This document shows positions 1 through 10,807 of a DNA stretch of 64,000 nt, piece after piece (position 1 is the stretch's first letter; each line of letters opens with the position of its first letter). The notes under the pieces were generated by a model, which saw only the letters and a list, made by a program, of their open reading frames with translations, did not search any database and was not told where the DNA came from. Source of the stretch: Platanthera guangdongensis (taxonomy: Eukaryota; Streptophyta; Magnoliopsida; Asparagales; Orchidaceae); assembly GCA_039583875.1 (NCBI GenBank), contig CM077163.1:109501213-109565212 (forward strand), in the 5' to 3' direction. The translations under genes were made by a program, and so were the position numbers.

Positions 1-122
1 ATTTGAAATCATCCTAAACCACTATTTTCGTATTCCGCGCACCCGCGTATTTATAGCTCGTTTTTAGACAAAAAGTTTTATAAACATATATATTTATAAA
101 TATATTTATATATCTCTCTATA

Positions 123-209
<87 letters not shown>

Positions 210-2132
210 TTATACTTAGGTTATTAGAAAGAATAGAAAATCCCTTCTTCTTCTCCGATTCTTGTCTCCCGAACCAGAGCGGCGTGAGCGTGAGAGTAAA
301 TTTTTCGTGAACCTTCCGGTGGCCGCCGACGGTGCTGCGGTGCTCGAAATCTTCATCCGAGCATAGATCCGGAAAGCTCTCGCCGAGAGCTACGCCCTCG
401 TGGTAATTTCTTTCCCGTTTCTTGATATTTCTCGTTAGGGTTTTTCAGCCCTAACCTCTATTTTGGCCATTTTTGTCTAGATTTCAACTTCTCCCGCATC
501 CTTTTGCCCCGATCTACGACGTGGAGTGATTCGGTGGACTTTTCCGGTAAAACCAAGGCAAGTGGTGGTTTTCCCCTCGTTTCTCCTTGTCTGATTTGAT
601 GGTAACGGTTATGTTTTCATGTTCCTTAAATTCTCTACACTTATTCTTGCAAATTATTGTTATGATTTACCTTCTCAACGATCACATGATGTTGTAATAT
701 TTCATCATGGTAAACCCAATTTTGTCCGGATATGTTGATCGTTCTTGAAGTGTCTTATGATGGCTTTATGTGCCTTAGTTTTCGTTATTAAATGCATTAG
801 AATTTATCTAGGACTGTAAATTGCTCATAGAGGTTGATCAACCGCGTCTTGAGTTCGGTAATGTCACGTAGAATCTATCGAGCCAAATCTCGAGGTATTT
901 GTGTTGTGGTTTCTTGGGGTTTCTTGAATGCGGGAGTTAGTGGGCGATCCCACCTCCACAGTGTTTGTTACCTTCAATAGTGCCCTGTGGAAGTCTACCT
1001 AGTTTTTGGATGTCTGCAGTGTATGGTGGAGAGTATGAGACTCCCTCGCAGTTAGACGGATTGTATATCCGTTTGTTTTGGGTGGTGTGTCCAAGAGCGA
1101 CGACTTCGCCTTTGTTTTTGGGTTGTGTGTCCAAGAGTGACCACTTCGTCGTGTCTTTGGGTAGAGTCGACCACTGGTGCCTAATGAAGGTTTTGTATTT
1201 TTCATTCTGGAGAAATATTTACTTAGTCACCTTACAGCCTTGTGCGTTTGGTGTACCCTTGTGGAACGTGACAAGTCACGTAAGAGTTCTTTTCCTGTTG
1301 ATGCCCTGTTTTCTTTTGTACTTTAGTACTTTTGGTCTTGGGTTGGTACCCCGGTTGACCATTTGACTATTTTGGTTTATTACTTTTCCTGCCACTACTT
1401 GTACCTTCCTGCTGAGGTTTTCTGTTTTTGGAATGCCTCAGGTTCAGAGCAGTAGCAGTTAGCAGTGCTGCTGTTGGATTTCTGGCGGCAGTGTTGGCCA
1501 TGGTTGTTGCCTTGTCATAGCGAGGTAGTTTGTTGTTGGTTTTGTTTATACTAGTTCAGACATACTTTTGTTCGTTGGTTCGTGTCAGCTTGTTGGCGCC
1601 CACTGATTTGTTAGTTGTTGATACTTGTTAGCTGCTCATTTATTTAAAAGAGGATGTGGTTTACTTGCTCTCTGGGAGTATTTATGCTAGGAATGCATGT
1701 TAGGTATTTTCAACTATAAAATCTACTACTATTACTTCATACATTGCATAATTTGAAACTCTAACCTGTTATTTTTAGTGACCGTAAAAGCTATCTTTCC
1801 TACCATAATTAATTTAGAGTTCTGCATAGCATGAGTTGTCCTTTGGGGACGTTTATACTCTTGTAGGATGTTTGAGTTAATCTAATCAAGTATTTTTCCG
1901 TAGCGTATAATATATTTTAATTCGTGGAATAGATGAGCCACTAAGCCGAGGGATACAGCTAACTTCTGCACGTAACTGATTTTCCTTAAAATGACTTTAA
2001 AAGAACCTTTCTTCATGTTTAGTTGGTGTCTGCCTGAGCGTCCACAGTTATCCCCTACTGACGTGGCATCATGACGCGCATTTTCCCTTACTCTAATAAG
2101 CTTTATTTGCGGTGAAAATGCGGGTTGTGACA
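1..2132 (+). mobile_element. GypC2: gypsy-like LTR, left end outside window
   Basis: This stretch ends in GGGTTGTGACA, a TG...CA type LTR end, and its last 270 bases match the reverse complement of GypC (20910-21147 and 46525 onward), so it is a repeat of the same family in the opposite orientation. A TA-rich promoter-like stretch at 110-204 followed by a leader-like, GC-richer sequence (240-600) suggests a + orientation with a long R/U5. No primer-binding site follows position 2132, so this is a solo LTR or a 3' LTR. It sits about 38 bases from the PBS of SireH and therefore probably inserted into SireH. No convincing coding region is seen; the open frame at 965-1366 lies wholly inside the LTR. 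Confidence 0.6.
131..204. repeat. (TA)n microsatellite
   Basis: About 37 uninterrupted TA units, inside the promoter-like part of the GypC2 LTR. Open frames reading through it are meaningless Tyr-Ile runs. Confidence 0.97.
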
Positions 2133-2169
2133 TCTACTCAAATTGTTAAGCCTTCTATGAGTAACCTCC

Positions 2170-2180
2170 CTCTGATACCA
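2170..2180 (-). other. SireH primer-binding site
   Basis: The + strand reads CTCTGATACCA, the complement of the TGGTATCAGAG primer-binding site used by plant retroelements primed by initiator-Met tRNA. Two bases (CT) separate it from the LTR edge at 2183, the same spacing as in SireA and SireB. It shows that SireH lies on the minus strand with its interior to the left, where only about 38 bases remain before GypC2. Confidence 0.85.
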
Positions 2181-2219
2181 CTTGAAAGACTTTGTTTTCA
2201 AGGTCAACTAACACCTAGA

Positions 2220-2228
2220 GGGGGGGGG
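2220..2228. repeat. Poly-G tract at LTR end (SireH)
   Basis: Nine G on the + strand, so C on the element's sense strand, in the U5 end about 37 bases from the LTR edge. It lies in a CCTAGAG-Gn-ATGAATAGG context shared by all the Sirevirus-like LTRs in the window. Confidence 0.9.
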
Positions 2229-3264
2229 ATGAATAGGTTTTTGGTCTCTTTTTAATTATCTAGACCTATACCTTAATTGCTGTGCTTGGTGATTTGGTAG
2301 ATTAAGCTTTCAAGAACATCAACCAAATGACACAGATATTTTATAGTGGTTCCCCACAGTATGGGTATGTCCACTATCTCTCTGCGCCCTTCTACCAGTG
2401 TGTTAGACAAGGCTCATCCACCAAAACTCGGCTCCAAGGAGCTTACAACACGATCCCGCAGGACCACTCAGTCTTCTTCAAGACTTATAGCTCAGGCAGC
2501 ATGCCCTACCACTCAGATCCCACCTTTATCCTGCCTCAGCCTTTATAACACAGGCCTACCACCCAGATTCACACAAGAATCCTACACTTAGATCAACAAC
2601 ATATCTTACCTCGGCCTTTATAACACATGCTGACACTCAGATTCACTCAAGAATCTTACTATAGGATCGAAGATTGGATCCTAGAAGAAATAATAGTGAT
2701 TTGAAATAATTAGACACCAGAGAAAAAGCTCAGTGCCTATCTTCCTAGGCTAAGCAGATTTCAGCCCTATCTTCTTCCTAGTAACAAGTTGACAAGGTCT
2801 TCACTACTGGGCTGCTTTTGCTGGAAGTAGCTTGAAGAAATCTCTAACTCTTCTTTTTCAAGAATCAGTCCTGACGTTACTGTTGTAGATGAATATCGCA
2901 TCAGCTATCACTTTTCGCTTTCGGGTTGACTGAACTGAACAGGACCTTCAGACTCGACAGTAATGACGATGAAGAAGATGATGTTCAGCCGCAAATACGT
3001 AATCAGAAAACCCTAATTGCTTACTGTCAACTCATCTAATCTTTACATTATATTGATCGTCGATCAACAAATCTTTGCACTACGGGGCCCTGCCTTAATT
3101 GCCGATTTTCCACCTTCCATTTGCAAAATACGATAAAAGCTGTCTGCTAGCATCATCAGTGGCTTACTCCATCTTTCCCGCAATGAATTTGAACAGTGTT
3201 GACTTTGTTGACTTTTGCTGACTCATACTGACGCCAGCCATCTGTGGACTTAGCCAAAATCAAG

Positions 3265-4455
3265 GAACATTAGCATATGCGTTGAGTGAGTAAGCATCAC
3301 TCAATGCCAAATCAATTAGACATATTTTTTGTCATTAGGCGTTGAGTGAACAACCTTCACTCAACGCCAAAATAATTAGAAAATATTTCAGTCATTAGAC
3401 ATTGAGAGCATTGAGTGCACTCAACGTTTTTTTCCTTAGAAAATATTCCTGCTTCTCTGGCATTGAGAGAGTTGAGTGTTTCTTCATCACTCAACGCTTT
3501 TTATCACATGACATTGAGAGCGTTGAGTATGTCTTCATCAGTCAACGCGTTTTGCCATAGCCAAACTTTTTGTTATTAGGCGTTTAGAGCGTTGAGTGTG
3601 TCTTCATCACTAAATGTTTTTTGCCTTAGTCGAACTTTTTGTAACTAGGCATTGAGAGCGTTGAGTGTGTCTTCATCACTCAATGCATTTTGCCTTAGCC
3701 AAACTTTCTGTTACTAGCACTGAGTGAGCCTTCATCACTTAACGCCATATTACTTAGACAGATTTTGATACTTGGCGTTGAGTGAGTATGCTTCACTCAA
3801 TGCCAAAGTACTTAACAAATATTCTTCTATTATCTGGCATTGAGTGAGGAAGCTACAATCAATGCATTTGGACATAATCAATTTTCTGTGTCTGAAAACA
3901 ATGTCTCAGACTGGATGAGAATAAGCCAATGCTTTTTATCACATGGCGTTGAGTGAGCTTTCCTCACTCAATGCCTGTGAACTTAGTCAAATATCTACAC
4001 AGATTTTCTATAGCATTGACTATTTGAGATATACTCAACGATTTATGTTATATGGTGTTGAGTGAGTAGACTTCAAACAACGCCTGTGGACATAGACACA
4101 TTTCAGAAATTTTCTCCTTATGCTTTGACTGCCTCAACCTGTCTCACAGCTTTTTGTTATATGGTATTGAGTGAGTGGACTACACTAAACGCTTGTGGCC
4201 TTAGCCATATTTTCATCTTGACAATCGTTAGGCTTAGACTAACCTAGCTATACTCAATGATTTTACTTACATGGCATTGACTGAATAGACTTCACTCAAC
4301 GCCTGTAGACTTAGGAGATTTCCAGCCTATCCAACATCTTCCCTTGCATCTAGCATTGAGTGAGCTTGCATCAATCAAAGCCTGTAGACTTAACTGAATT
4401 CCTGCACCTGGCATTGAGTGAGCTTGCTTCACTTAATGCCTGCGGACTTAGGCAA
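3265..4455. repeat. Dyad array GCGTTGAGTG / CACTCAACGC in SireH U3
   Basis: Roughly twenty degenerate blocks of the form GCGTTGAGTGAG - short spacer - CTTCACTCAACGCC, each an inverted repeat able to fold on itself. Blocks are spaced irregularly, mostly 60-90 bases apart, and separated by T-rich spacers. Many copies carry CG-to-TG or CG-to-CA changes (CATTGAGTG, CACTCAATGC). The array occupies the U3 part of the LTR, the same place as the GTGTCGACAC arrays of SireA and SireB. The open frame at 4062-4247 is chance reading through it. Confidence 0.85.
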
Positions 4456-4620
4456 ATTCCTGCCTGTCCACCAGCTTACTTGGTGTCCACCTGTCTAATA
4501 AGTGTAATATTAATTGACCTGCATGCATAAACTCAAACACACATCAAATACAACTAGTGTGTGTCATTGACTTGTTTGAATTCTTACAAATCTGGGCCAT
4601 GTGGATCAATGGACCCAACA

Positions 4621-5045
4621 CCAAGTTCCTTTGGGGCTGCCCGACTCGCTTGGGTTGGTGGGTAGTATAGATGGGGCAAGTGGAGCAGGCGGGCTCGCAC
4701 TCTCCCCTGACATCTCGGCAGGTAGCCGGCAAGTGGGGCAGGATGGGCCCTCACTCGCCCCTGCCCTCGAGGAGAAGGCGATTACCAGCCTCATCAGGCA
4801 CTCGCAACCCCAGGCGAGTGGAAGCTCAAGGACCTCTCGCCCAGTGATGTATCATTTACCATTCTACTCCCATTGACCTGCCCATAGACTTTCAGGACAT
4901 CGGAGTTCCACTGTTGGCAGGCCAACTTGTACTGTATTTAGCTGTTTAGAACAACGGAGGTACACTATTTGAAGACCGTTTTCAGGCCAACTTGGACTAT
5001 ATGTAGCTGTTTAGAACAGTAGAGGTACACTATTTGCAGACCATT
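4621..5045 (+). mobile_element. TatG left LTR, 3' truncated
   Basis: It aligns colinearly with 11014-11390: shared blocks include GCCCGACTCGC, a GGGTAGTATAGA block, CTGACATCTCGGCAGGTAG, a CTCGCCCAGTGATGTATC block and TAGCTGTTTAGAACA. The left copy carries a 65-bp tandem duplication (4921-4985 and 4986-5050) absent from the right copy. At about 5046 the match stops and integrase coding sequence begins at once, so the 3' part of this LTR, the PBS, gag and most of pol have been deleted. The 5' edge abuts SireH. Confidence 0.8.
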
Positions 5046-5050
5046 TTCAG
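4921..5050. repeat. 65-bp tandem duplication in TatG left LTR
   Basis: Two copies of a block starting GCCAACTTG and containing TAGCTGTTTAGAACA and GAGGTACACTATTTG. The right LTR near 11325-11388 has only one copy. Confidence 0.85.
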
Positions 5051-5701
5051 TTTGCCTGTGCAGAGTTCATCTGTTTTTATCGACAACTTGGGATTGACCT
5101 CAGTTTTTCCTCGGTCCACCAGCCCAGGCGCAACGGTCAGGTGGACGTGGAAAACAAGATCATTGTAAACCTCTTGAAGAAGAAAGTTGAGAACTTGAAG
5201 GGGAGCTGGGTAGAACAACTTCCTTCAGTCCTTTGGGCCTTGAGAACCACCCTCAATATAGCTACAGGGGAGACCCCTTTCAAACTCTCCCATGGTTGCG
5301 AAGCAGTACTTCCGCGAGGTTCAGACACTGCAGATGGTGGCAGCAGAGGAAGGTGGAGAAGAGTGGCAGGCCAAGAACAAGGATGATCTTCGGCTCTCCC
5401 TTGACATGGTGGAGGAGCTGCGTGACCTATCATCTATCCAGCAGGAAGAGGTCAAGTGAAGAATGGCTAAGTATTATGACAAGCAAGTTCAAATCAAGCA
5501 GTTCACGGAGGGGGACTTGGTCTTGAAAAATGTGGATGCAGTCGGAAGATCAGCTTCCCAGGGGAATCTCAACCCCAACTGGGAAGACCCGTACATTGTA
5601 CAGGAAGCATTGAGATCAGGATAGTATCGCCTCCAAAATCTGTAGGGCAAGACCCTAAGTCATACCTAGGGCGGTGATGACTTGAAGCATTTCTATCCAT
5701 G
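5048..5701 (+). pseudogene. TatG integrase C-terminal fragment (Ty3/gypsy, Tat lineage)
   Basis: The fragment encodes the end of a Ty3/gypsy integrase core and C-terminal domain. From 5063 a frame reads through SFSSVHQP and NGQVDVENK, the region around the catalytic glutamate in this family, with VDVENK where VE.TNK is usual. It continues through GSWVEQLPSVLWALRTT and ATGETPFKLSHGCEAVLP, a hallmark of Tat elements. A frameshift near 5320 moves to a second frame with MAKYYDKQVQ, GDLVLKN, LNPNWEDPYIV and finally a HTxGGDDLKHFYP-like end, broken by several stops (about 5458, 5622, 5643). Everything upstream (gag, protease, RT, RNase H, most of integrase) is missing. It cannot be functional. Confidence 0.85.
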
Positions 5702-5794
5702 AAATATGTGCGTAGTTGCCTTTGTTAAAATATGAAACCCTTTGATCTTATATCTCTTTTTGGCAGTTATGTTCGTAACAGGCCAAAGTTTCCT

Positions 5795-6812
5795 TAGACC
5801 TCGAGTAGATCCCGCTACCAGGCTCCCACCTAGCTGGCAGGGCTGGATGTCACTCGAGGAGTCTACACAAGTCTCGAGATGCTCCCACTGCCAGTCTTCC
5901 ATCTAGCTGGCATATTCGGGATCCTTGATGGATATTGTTATGGCTCTGAAGCTAGGTCTCGAGATGCTCCTGCTGTCAGTCTTTCATCTAGCTGCCAGGG
6001 CTGGGATCCTTGATGGAAATCATTATAGCTCTAGAGTTAGGTCTCGAGATGCACCCGCTGTCAGGCTTCCATTTAACTGACAGGCCCAGGATCCTCGATG
6101 GACATAGTTATGGCTCTAAAGCTAGGTCTTGAGGTGCTCCCGATGTCAGGCTTCCATCTATTTGGAAAGGCTGGGATCCTCGATGGATATCATTATGGAT
6201 ATGGAGCTAGGTCTTAAGATACTCTAGCTATCATTCTTCCATCTAGTTGGTAGGGTCAGGATCCTCGATGGATATCGTTATCGCTCTGGAGCTAGGTATC
6301 GAGATTCTCCCACTTTCAGTCTTCCATCTAACTGGCAGGGTCGGGATCCTCGATGGACATCATTATGGATCAGGAGATAGGTCTCGATATGCTCCCACTA
6401 CCAGGCTTCCATCTAGATTATAGTGTCGGGATACTCGGTGGACATCATTATGGCTCTGGAGCTAGGTCTCGAGATGCTCCTGCTGTCAGGCTTCCATCTA
6501 GGTGGCAGGGATACGATCCTCATTGGACATCGTTATGGCTTTGGAGCTAGGTCTCGAGAAGCTCCCACTATCAGGCTTCCATCTAGGTGGTTGTGGAGGG
6601 ATCATAGATGGACATCGTTATGGCTCTAGAGCTTGTTCTCGAGATGCTCTCGCTGTCAGGCTTCCATCTAGATGGCAGGGCTAGGATCCTTATTATGTCT
6701 CTAGAGCTAAGTATCGAGATGCTCCCGCTGTCAGGTTTCCTTCTAGCTGATAGGGATGTAATCCGCGATGGAAATATTTCTTGCTCTGGAGCCAGGACCC
6801 GGGATGCTTTTG
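5795..6812 (+). repeat. 85-bp tandem repeat array, about 12 copies
   Basis: The unit contains GGATCCTCGATGGACATCG, TATGGCTCTGGAGCTAGG, TCTCGAGATGCTCCCGCTG and CAGGCTTCCATCTAGCTGG. The GATCC landmark recurs at 5919, 6005, 6090, 6175, 6260, 6345, 6430, 6515, 6600 and 6685, so the period is 85-86 bp; the last unit is about 10 bp short. Because 85 is not a multiple of three, each frame opens for only about two units, which explains several overlapping short open frames with near-identical peptides. Tandem arrays between integrase and the 3' LTR are known from Tat-lineage elements such as Grande and Ogre. Confidence 0.95.
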
Positions 6813-7439
6813 TCAATCAACACCAGTTAGTTGAAGTTACTTGGGGCAGAGGTTGGGGGAACATGATGCCCATAAATCTTTGGGCGTGCTGAATGTGGAG
6901 AGATGGCAACCCAACAACTACCATGGGGGTGACATTATCTGGGCAAGGCAAGGTCAAAGATGGTGAACTGATATCTCGGCAAAAGGATGGGTCGTTGCTA
7001 TGCTCAGCTACTATGTTCCATCCCATGGATATTTTTCTTGGAAAATCTAGAATAAATTTCGGGCTTGGAACAAATCTCTAGAAAGAAGAGATCTCGCAGG
7101 CGAGCTGGGTTTTCATTAGACCAGCACGACTAGTGGTCTACCCGTGATAGTCTAGGGTCGGCGAGATCTCAAGGTCTCCCCACGGGTATATGCCCTAACT
7201 CAATTACATTCAAATGACGAATGCTATCCTAGCGAGGTTGCACAAGGAAGAGCCGGCGCGCTTGCGAGTGCAACTTTTAAAGTAAACAGAAAAGGGACGG
7301 AAGATTTGGTAAAGTGATTTTCCATTAATGTACATTTTAATACAAAAGGGGCTCACCTCGGTGAGGTTATATAATTAAAGGGGGATCATTACAAAGAAAA
7401 AATAAGATTGGCTATCTCTCACCCTCCCCTCCACAATTG
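6813..7439. other. TatG internal noncoding region
   Basis: No coding region, array or RNA gene is recognised between the 85-bp array and the antisense gene. A polyadenylation-like AATTAAAG stretch lies near 7375, but nothing decides its use. Confidence 0.5.
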
Positions 7440-9308
7440 TCATGCCTATAGCCGGCGACGTCCTTGAAGAGGGACTCGAAGCTGTCTTCCATCTCACCAG
7501 GGGGAAGTGGGAGGGGAGAATGGCTCTGGAACCAAGTCCCTGATAGTCATCTCCTTGCAGCCTTCCGTAAGCAACTTCGTATCTTACATGATTTGTAGGG
7601 TGAACGCAGAGGCACTGATGGAGTTGACGTGCAGATTCTTGGAGACCTACGCCTCAGTGAAGATCTTTGGTCTCTGGACTGGGCCGCCTGGCTCGTCACC
7701 AGAGGGAAGGAGGATGATGTCCATTGGGCAAGTGTCCTCACCATGGAGTCATTTGTTCTGCTCATCCAACATCTTGATTCTCCACTCCATCTCGGCGGTG
7801 CAAAAAAAGGTAAGAAGCTATGGAAAACCAAAGTAAAAAAGGAGAAGGCGTTAGCCGATACTTGCCAGCCCGCTGGATGATTTAGCGAGGAGGCTCTCGG
7901 TGATCTTAAGCCACTTCTCCAGGTCAATGACATTGTCCTTTGCGACATAACGCTCCCGCTCCACCTTCGCCACATCGTGGCTAAATTGGAAGCTGCGGCG
8001 AGTCGACCGTACATCATCGCGACCGTACAGCCCTAATACTATGGCATATGCATGCACGCTGGGATGGTGGCGCTCTGACCAAGAGGGATGGATAGAGGAG
8101 ATGGAGAATCAGTGAGCCTGCTCATCCTATTGGACCATCGATGAGCCGAGCTGGTCCTTGGTCTTCCCGTCGAGATAATAGTTCTGGTGGTCTTTCATCA
8201 AGCTCGGCTAATGAACAACGAACTCCTCAGCGGTGTTGGAGGCAGGCGGGTTGCCTCCGCACTGCTCGTTCTCTGGCGACTTCTCCAGAGTGGTCTCTGG
8301 GGAGATCAAGTATATTTGATGTTCTTGTTGTTGTTCACCCTTGGAGACCGCCATCGACTTTTTATTCTTTTTTTGAGGCGTAAGGCGACGAGGCGAGCTG
8401 GATACCACAGCGTCGGGTCGCCTCTTACTGGAGGAAGGTTTGGCTCACCGCAGCTCGCTCTGGCAGGCTGCTGCGACTGCCCGCCCGCACGCGAGTGTAT
8501 CCGGGAAGAATCTCATGTCCGCAAAAGGAGGGTGCTCCGGAACCAGCCGCTCCACTGCAGAAAAAGACTTGGGAGTTAAAAAATCATTACTATATGTAAG
8601 GGAGCCTATTGAGGAGGAAAGAAGGGAAAGAGCTATACCTTTGCCGGGTGGAACCGGGGGAAGCGAGTTGAGGCCCCTTCGAAGGAAGGCGACCTCGAAG
8701 TCCTTGTTGAGAAAGAATTTGTGGAGCTCGTCATCATCACACATCACCGTAGGGGGCCGGTACACCTCATCGCTCCTCTATCGAGGAGAGACGGGTATGT
8801 TTCCGATCTCACCCTTGATGAAGTGGAGCTATGAGAACCAATTCTGGTTCTTGTTGGCCATCTCACAAACCTTGAACTGTGAGCCGGCCAGGCAGAAGAC
8901 CACATCATTGGTAGCGCGTTAGATGAAGAGCTTCCTGAAGACTATCAGGTTGAACTCTATCCTATCTCGACAGAGGTAAAAGGCAAATGCCACCATCATT
9001 GCGATGTCATTTAGGTTCAGTTTGGCGGGGACAACCCCGTAGTACTTCAGGATTTGGCGATTTTCTGTCCATAGGGGGTGGCACAACCCCACCTCAAACT
9101 GTGCGATGCGGAAGGTGAGGTCATACTCATAGAATGAGTTGATGGCTTCGCCTGCCGCATGTCGGTACACAGAGAACCGCACAGGGACATAGTCAGAGTT
9201 GAAGTCTACGAGCTCCTGCTCGCTGGTATTTCCCTCATAGCAGCTGTACTCGGCGGATTGCCGAGCACATTTCGTCCTCCAGTCAGCATTGGGTCGCGTT
9301 TTGCCCAT
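7440..9308 (-). pseudogene. Antisense accessory gene of TatG, Transposase_28-like, broken
   Basis: A gene opposite to TatG pol. It starts at MGKTRPNADW (9308), about 100 bases below a TATA box. The first 290 codons hold one frame to 8445. The part FEVGLCHPLW...ILKYYGVVPAKLNLNDIAMMVAF...FRKLFI, then FCLAGSQFKVCEM, resembles the plant 'putative gypsy type transposon' domain (PF04195), recognised by pattern only. The frame is broken by stops at about 8919, 8828 and 8777. An intron with GT (8638) and TTTTTCTGCAG (8555) ends, 84 bases, is plausible. Downstream the minus strand still reads as protein: a Lys-rich stretch near 8370, VERERYVAKDNVIDLEKWLK (about 7960), and a possible coiled coil EMEWRIKMLDEQNK near 7780, with further stops. 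Its normal role is unknown; antisense accessory ORFs are known in Tat elements such as Grande. Confidence 0.65.
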
Positions 9309-9407
9309 GGTTCCAATGGTTATGGCGCGAGTTGAGGTGGCGCAAAGGGCAAGAAGAGGGGAGTAAGAATCAACAATAAAGACGATAGTCTGGGGGTTGG
9401 TGAGGGG

Positions 9408-9418
9408 GCCTATTTATA
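9408..9418 (-). promoter_or_regulatory. TATA box of antisense accessory gene
   Basis: The minus strand reads TCTATAAATAGGCCCCC, a strong plant TATA box, followed after about 30 bases by a C-rich start-site-like stretch and after about 100 bases by the ATG at 9308. It is independent of the LTRs. Confidence 0.7.
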
Positions 9419-9667
9419 GAAAACAGGATTAATGGCCGAGTCGACTAGTCAGTCCGGCTCGACGACCCCTGCGACCTATTCTATCCTATGGCGACCTGAA
9501 CCTAAAGCGCAGTATATTATGCAGAATCAATAAACAATAAAATATAAAAAAATTTCCAAGTTACTACAGACAGGGGTTCTCGCAGTTCAGAAAAAGAAAG
9601 TACAACAAGAAGGGGAAGTTATTTTACCGTGCGCAAGCTGGGGGCTGAGGGGCAAGTGTCGGTAGGC
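9419..9667. other. Intergenic region between the two antisense genes
   Basis: Upstream region of the 9308 gene and downstream region of the next antisense gene. It is AT-rich around 9520-9560. No coding signal is seen. Confidence 0.45.
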
Positions 9668-10729
9668 TCAACTAGGGAGCCATTTCCAACTACCCCAGCC
9701 TTGCATCATCATCTTCGGAGGTCTGCTCTGGTTGTTGAACTCACAAACCAACTCCAGATCATGGTGGATGAACCACATGTTCTTGGTGATCCTGTCCATG
9801 AGCAGTGTGGGGGACGTCAGCCCGCTTGCCAAGCAGCGCTTCACCTTGTTCGCGAGCAGCACGCTATCCCACATTAGTACCTGCAGCCTCTGCTCGCCGA
9901 TATTATTCTCCCCTTGCATCTTGCGCAGCGTGCACCCCTGATTCTTGAAGATGTCAACGACTCTCTTACTCAGCTCAGCGGAGTCTAGTGAGATGTCCAG
10001 GAAGTTCTCTATCATGTTGGGGGAAGGGGGTGGCGAGTGCTGGGCTCGCTCAGAAGATTCTTCATCCTCAGATTGGCTGGGAAGATCTGCAAAAGACAAC
10101 CAAGATAAATGTACAAAAGGTGAGTGCTTCATGCGAGATGTTCCTATGAAAGTAGAGCTTATGTGATGAGCTTGGATGCACCCGAAAGGTGTAGGTAGGA
10201 GGCAAGGCAAGGTTCTTATCGCAACCCAGATGATGAGATACTGGGGGAGATGAGCTCGAAGCTCGGGATAGGGATGTCCCTCCAACTCTCCCCGTGAATG
10301 AAGGAGCAAGTGTAGGTTTCTGAGAAGGTGCACGGGCAGGCGAGTTCAACCTCAGTGAGTCCAGCCCCATGGTCCCAAAGGGGTAGATGGGTCTCGCTGG
10401 CTAGTAGGCAGAGTTTTAGGCCACGAGTCATCACAGGGGGAGTCTAGTCGCGGCGTGGATGCTTTGCCGTCAATCTGATGGCTGTCCAGGTCTGCAGGAA
10501 TCTCAATGATTCCCTTTCCCCATTGCTCGGGAGCTATCCGAATGGAATAAGTGAGTCCATGGTCGGGGGTGAAGATCAGGTTGTGATAGGCCGACTTGGC
10601 AGTTTTTAGGGCTGACTTGGCCTTTTTGGCAGGTTGAGGATTGGCAGGCATACACAGTAAAATGTTGGGGGTGACAGCATCCAGGCTAGGACCACGAGAG
10701 GCATTGAGCCCGTGGGCACGGTCCAGCAT
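9660..10729 (-). pseudogene. Second antisense accessory gene of TatG, unknown function, spliced
   Basis: The lower exon runs from a strong acceptor (TGTCTTTTGCAG, ending at 10087 on the minus strand) to about 9668. It encodes an acidic, Ser-rich start (SQSEDEESSERAQHSPPPS) followed by a helical part with LDISLDSAELSKRVVDIF and NIGEQRLQVLMWDSVLLANK. A candidate first exon opens at 10729 with MLDRAHGLNASRG and contains a basic PAKKAKSALKTAKSA stretch. A TATA-like CTATATATATG lies about 85 bases upstream of it. The donor site was not fixed, so the exon structure is provisional, and whether the frame is intact is unclear. No family was recognised. Its layout (own TATA box, intron, antisense) mirrors the gene at 7440-9308. 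Confidence 0.45.
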
Positions 10730-10807
10730 CTATTGGAGCTCTTTAGAAAGAGGCATCTCAACAGGGTCATAGTAAGGGGAATGAAAAATGTCACCCAGGT
10801 AAGCGGG

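Larger units (their letters stand above)
2183..4620 (-). mobile_element. SireH: Sirevirus-like 5' LTR
   Basis: The LTR runs from TGAAAGACTTTG to GGACCCAACA, which on the minus strand is TGTTGGGTCC...CTTTCA. It is adjacent to a PBS, so it is a 5' LTR. Length is about 2.4 kb. It shares landmarks with the SireA and SireB LTRs: a G-tract close to the PBS-side end (2220-2228), a 'GTTTTATAGTGGTTCCCCA'-type block near 2340, blocks of 'ctcagcctttataacac' type, and a TGTTGGGT start. Its U3 holds a dense array of CACTCAACGC-type dyads. Its outer end abuts TatG LTR sequence directly, suggesting that SireH inserted into TatG; the second TSD copy would lie left of the window. Confidence 0.85.

Noticed and set aside
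128..310. 60-codon open frame starting in the TA run
   Set aside because: Its first half is a Tyr-Ile run from the microsatellite; no conserved tail.
965..1366. 133-codon + strand open frame
   Set aside because: Inside the GypC2 LTR; no motif, and GypC shows no matching frame.
6353..6892. Four overlapping + strand open frames with near-identical peptides
   Set aside because: They are the 85-bp tandem repeat read in rotating frames.
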